From Actinomycetes bacterium (lineage in GTDB: Bacteria; Actinomycetota; Actinomycetes; Propionibacteriales; Propionibacteriaceae), in contig WQUE01000077.1 of the NCBI GenBank assembly GCA_009785885.1, positions 1 to 6,632 on the forward strand: a stretch of DNA of 6,632 bases, written 5' to 3'. Positions 5,893 to 6,632 of the stretch are shown piece by piece (within the stretch, counting starts at the first letter, position 1; each line of letters starts with the position of its first letter). The translations under genes were made by a program, and so were the position numbers. The notes under the pieces were generated by a model. The model did no database searches, had not been told where the DNA came from, and saw nothing but the letters and a program-made list of their open reading frames with translations.

Positions 5893-6555
5893 ATGCGCGA
5901 CATCATCAACCTGCTCCTGGTCTCATGCCGCATGGCACTGGACGATCTGGTGAATGCCATGCCCGGTTGGGCCCGGGGCGCCATGCGACGGGCCCTGGGC
6001 CCGCTCTACACCCAAGTCGACGCGCTGGCGGCGTTGAACAACGGTGGCGGCGACCCGGAACGCCTGCGGGCGGCGGCAACCCTGTTCCAGGACGCCGCAG
6101 CCAAGCTGCTGACGTTCGCCGGCGACACCGTCACCGCCACGAACCTCAAGGCCCTGAACCAGCCCGCCACCTGGTCCGACCCCGACGCCAGCAGCACCTA
6201 CGCCAACGAGTTCGGCCGCGTGTCCACCCAGCTCGGCGAGGCAGTGGACTGGACATCGACGCTCGCCACGGCCCTGTTCGACCAGTCCGGTGTCAGCGAC
6301 AAGTACTACTCGGCGCTCAATGACGCGGTTGTCGGCTTCGTCGTTGGGGCGGGCGGCATCATCGTCGCCGCTCTGGGGGTCGCCAATGCGGAAACTGGCG
6401 TGGGTGCGGTGGCCGCAGCGATTGGCCTGGTCGTTGCACTCGTCGCTGGTCTGTATGCGGACGTAAAGCTGTCCGACGTCACGAACATTCGGGCTGCCGT
6501 GATCCAGAGCCAGTATTCCGGTGCGTGGCGGAAGCCGTCATTTGCGGATTACTAG
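5893..6555 (+). CDS. WXG-like protein with Gly/Ala-rich hydrophobic hairpin, candidate T7SS effector
   Basis: A 220-residue protein in three parts. Residues 1-50 are amphipathic with two Trp/Arg-rich turns. Residues 51-131 read like a WXG100 domain: GGDPERLRAAA, a long helix, W94-S-D96 with Y103 after it, then a second helix. Residues 144-191 form two hydrophobic stretches (about 145-164 and 170-190) rich in Gly and Ala, broken by NAETG, like a membrane-inserting hairpin. A short polar tail ends in ADY. No YxxxD/E signal is present. GAGG at 5882-5885 supports the ATG at 5893, 4 nt after the previous stop. WXG-domain proteins with such hairpins include T7SS effectors and membrane-associated substrates. 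The 3' third has a visibly looser codon choice than the 5' part. Function is not recognised; pore-forming activity is inference only. Confidence 0.6.
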   Translation: MRDIINLLLVSCRMALDDLVNAMPGWARGAMRRALGPLYTQVDALAALNNGGGDPERLRAAATLFQDAAAKLLTFAGDTVTATNLKALNQPATWSDPDASSTYANEFGRVSTQLGEAVDWTSTLATALFDQSGVSDKYYSALNDAVVGFVVGAGGIIVAALGVANAETGVGAVAAAIGLVVALVAGLYADVKLSDVTNIRAAVIQSQYSGAWRKPSFADY

Positions 6556-6563
6556 GAGTGACA

Positions 6564-6632
6564 ATGCTGCGCAAGTTCTTCTCGCTCAAGCCTCGGTCTG
6601 CGCCGAGAATGATCGTTGCCATCGGACTCGTC
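6564..6632 (+). CDS. Start of a probable membrane protein, cut by the window edge
   Basis: ATG at 6564 is preceded by AGGAG (6554-6558) with a 5-nt spacer, overlapping the stop of the previous gene, and 23 codons are visible. The N-terminus is basic (MLRKFFSLKPRSAPR) and then turns hydrophobic (MIVAIGLV), which suggests a signal anchor or first membrane helix. It lies 8 nt after the hydrophobic-hairpin protein, so the two are almost certainly co-transcribed. It could be an immunity-type or accessory membrane protein for that neighbour. Too little is visible to name a family. Confidence 0.6.
   Translation, partial: MLRKFFSLKPRSAPRMIVAIGLV

Overview
The window is GC-rich, and third codon positions are mostly G or C. 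All genes lie on the + strand and are packed with 1-10 nt overlaps or gaps of a few bases. Gene content points to an actinobacterium (Actinomycetota) and a type VII (ESX/T7SS) secretion locus. Genus cannot be fixed from sequence alone. No eccC (motor ATPase) or eccE is present in the window; eccC would have to lie outside it. The order eccD-eccB-mycP-esx with no eccE next to mycP resembles the simpler ESX-4-like actinobacterial systems rather than mycobacterial ESX-1, -3 or -5.

Region 1 (1-131): the probable proline-rich C-terminal tail of an upstream protein, carrying a 15-bp tandem repeat, then the leader of eccD. Region 2 (132-4466): a coupled run of eccD (ubiquitin-like domain plus about 11 membrane helices), eccB (one membrane helix plus a large extracytoplasmic domain), a mycosin-family protein, and a 128-residue WXG100-like protein ending in a YxxxD export signal. 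The mycosin keeps the subtilase fold landmarks, but its catalytic His, catalytic Ser and oxyanion Asn positions read Leu, Ala and Asp. It therefore looks like a pseudoprotease that could have a structural role.

Region 3 (4467-4636): the only real intergenic space. It holds a weak hairpin-plus-T-run terminator candidate, a weak promoter candidate, and an unusual leader. In the leader, a 16-codon upstream ORF ends in an ATGA overlap with the next gene, and two small hairpins each cover part of a Shine-Dalgarno sequence.

Region 4 (4637-6632): a second coupled cluster. It contains a canonical WXG100 protein, a tandem YbaB/EbfC-like protein, a 111-residue helical protein with an EspC-like look and a YxxxD tail, a 220-residue WXG-like protein carrying a Gly/Ala-rich hydrophobic hairpin, and the start of a membrane protein cut by the window edge. 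The likely reading is that region 2 supplies part of the secretion machine and one substrate, while region 4 supplies substrates, a possible chaperone or regulator (YbaB-like), and a candidate membrane-active effector with a neighbouring membrane protein. The degenerate mycosin, the uORF leader and the hydrophobic-hairpin protein are the most interesting items.
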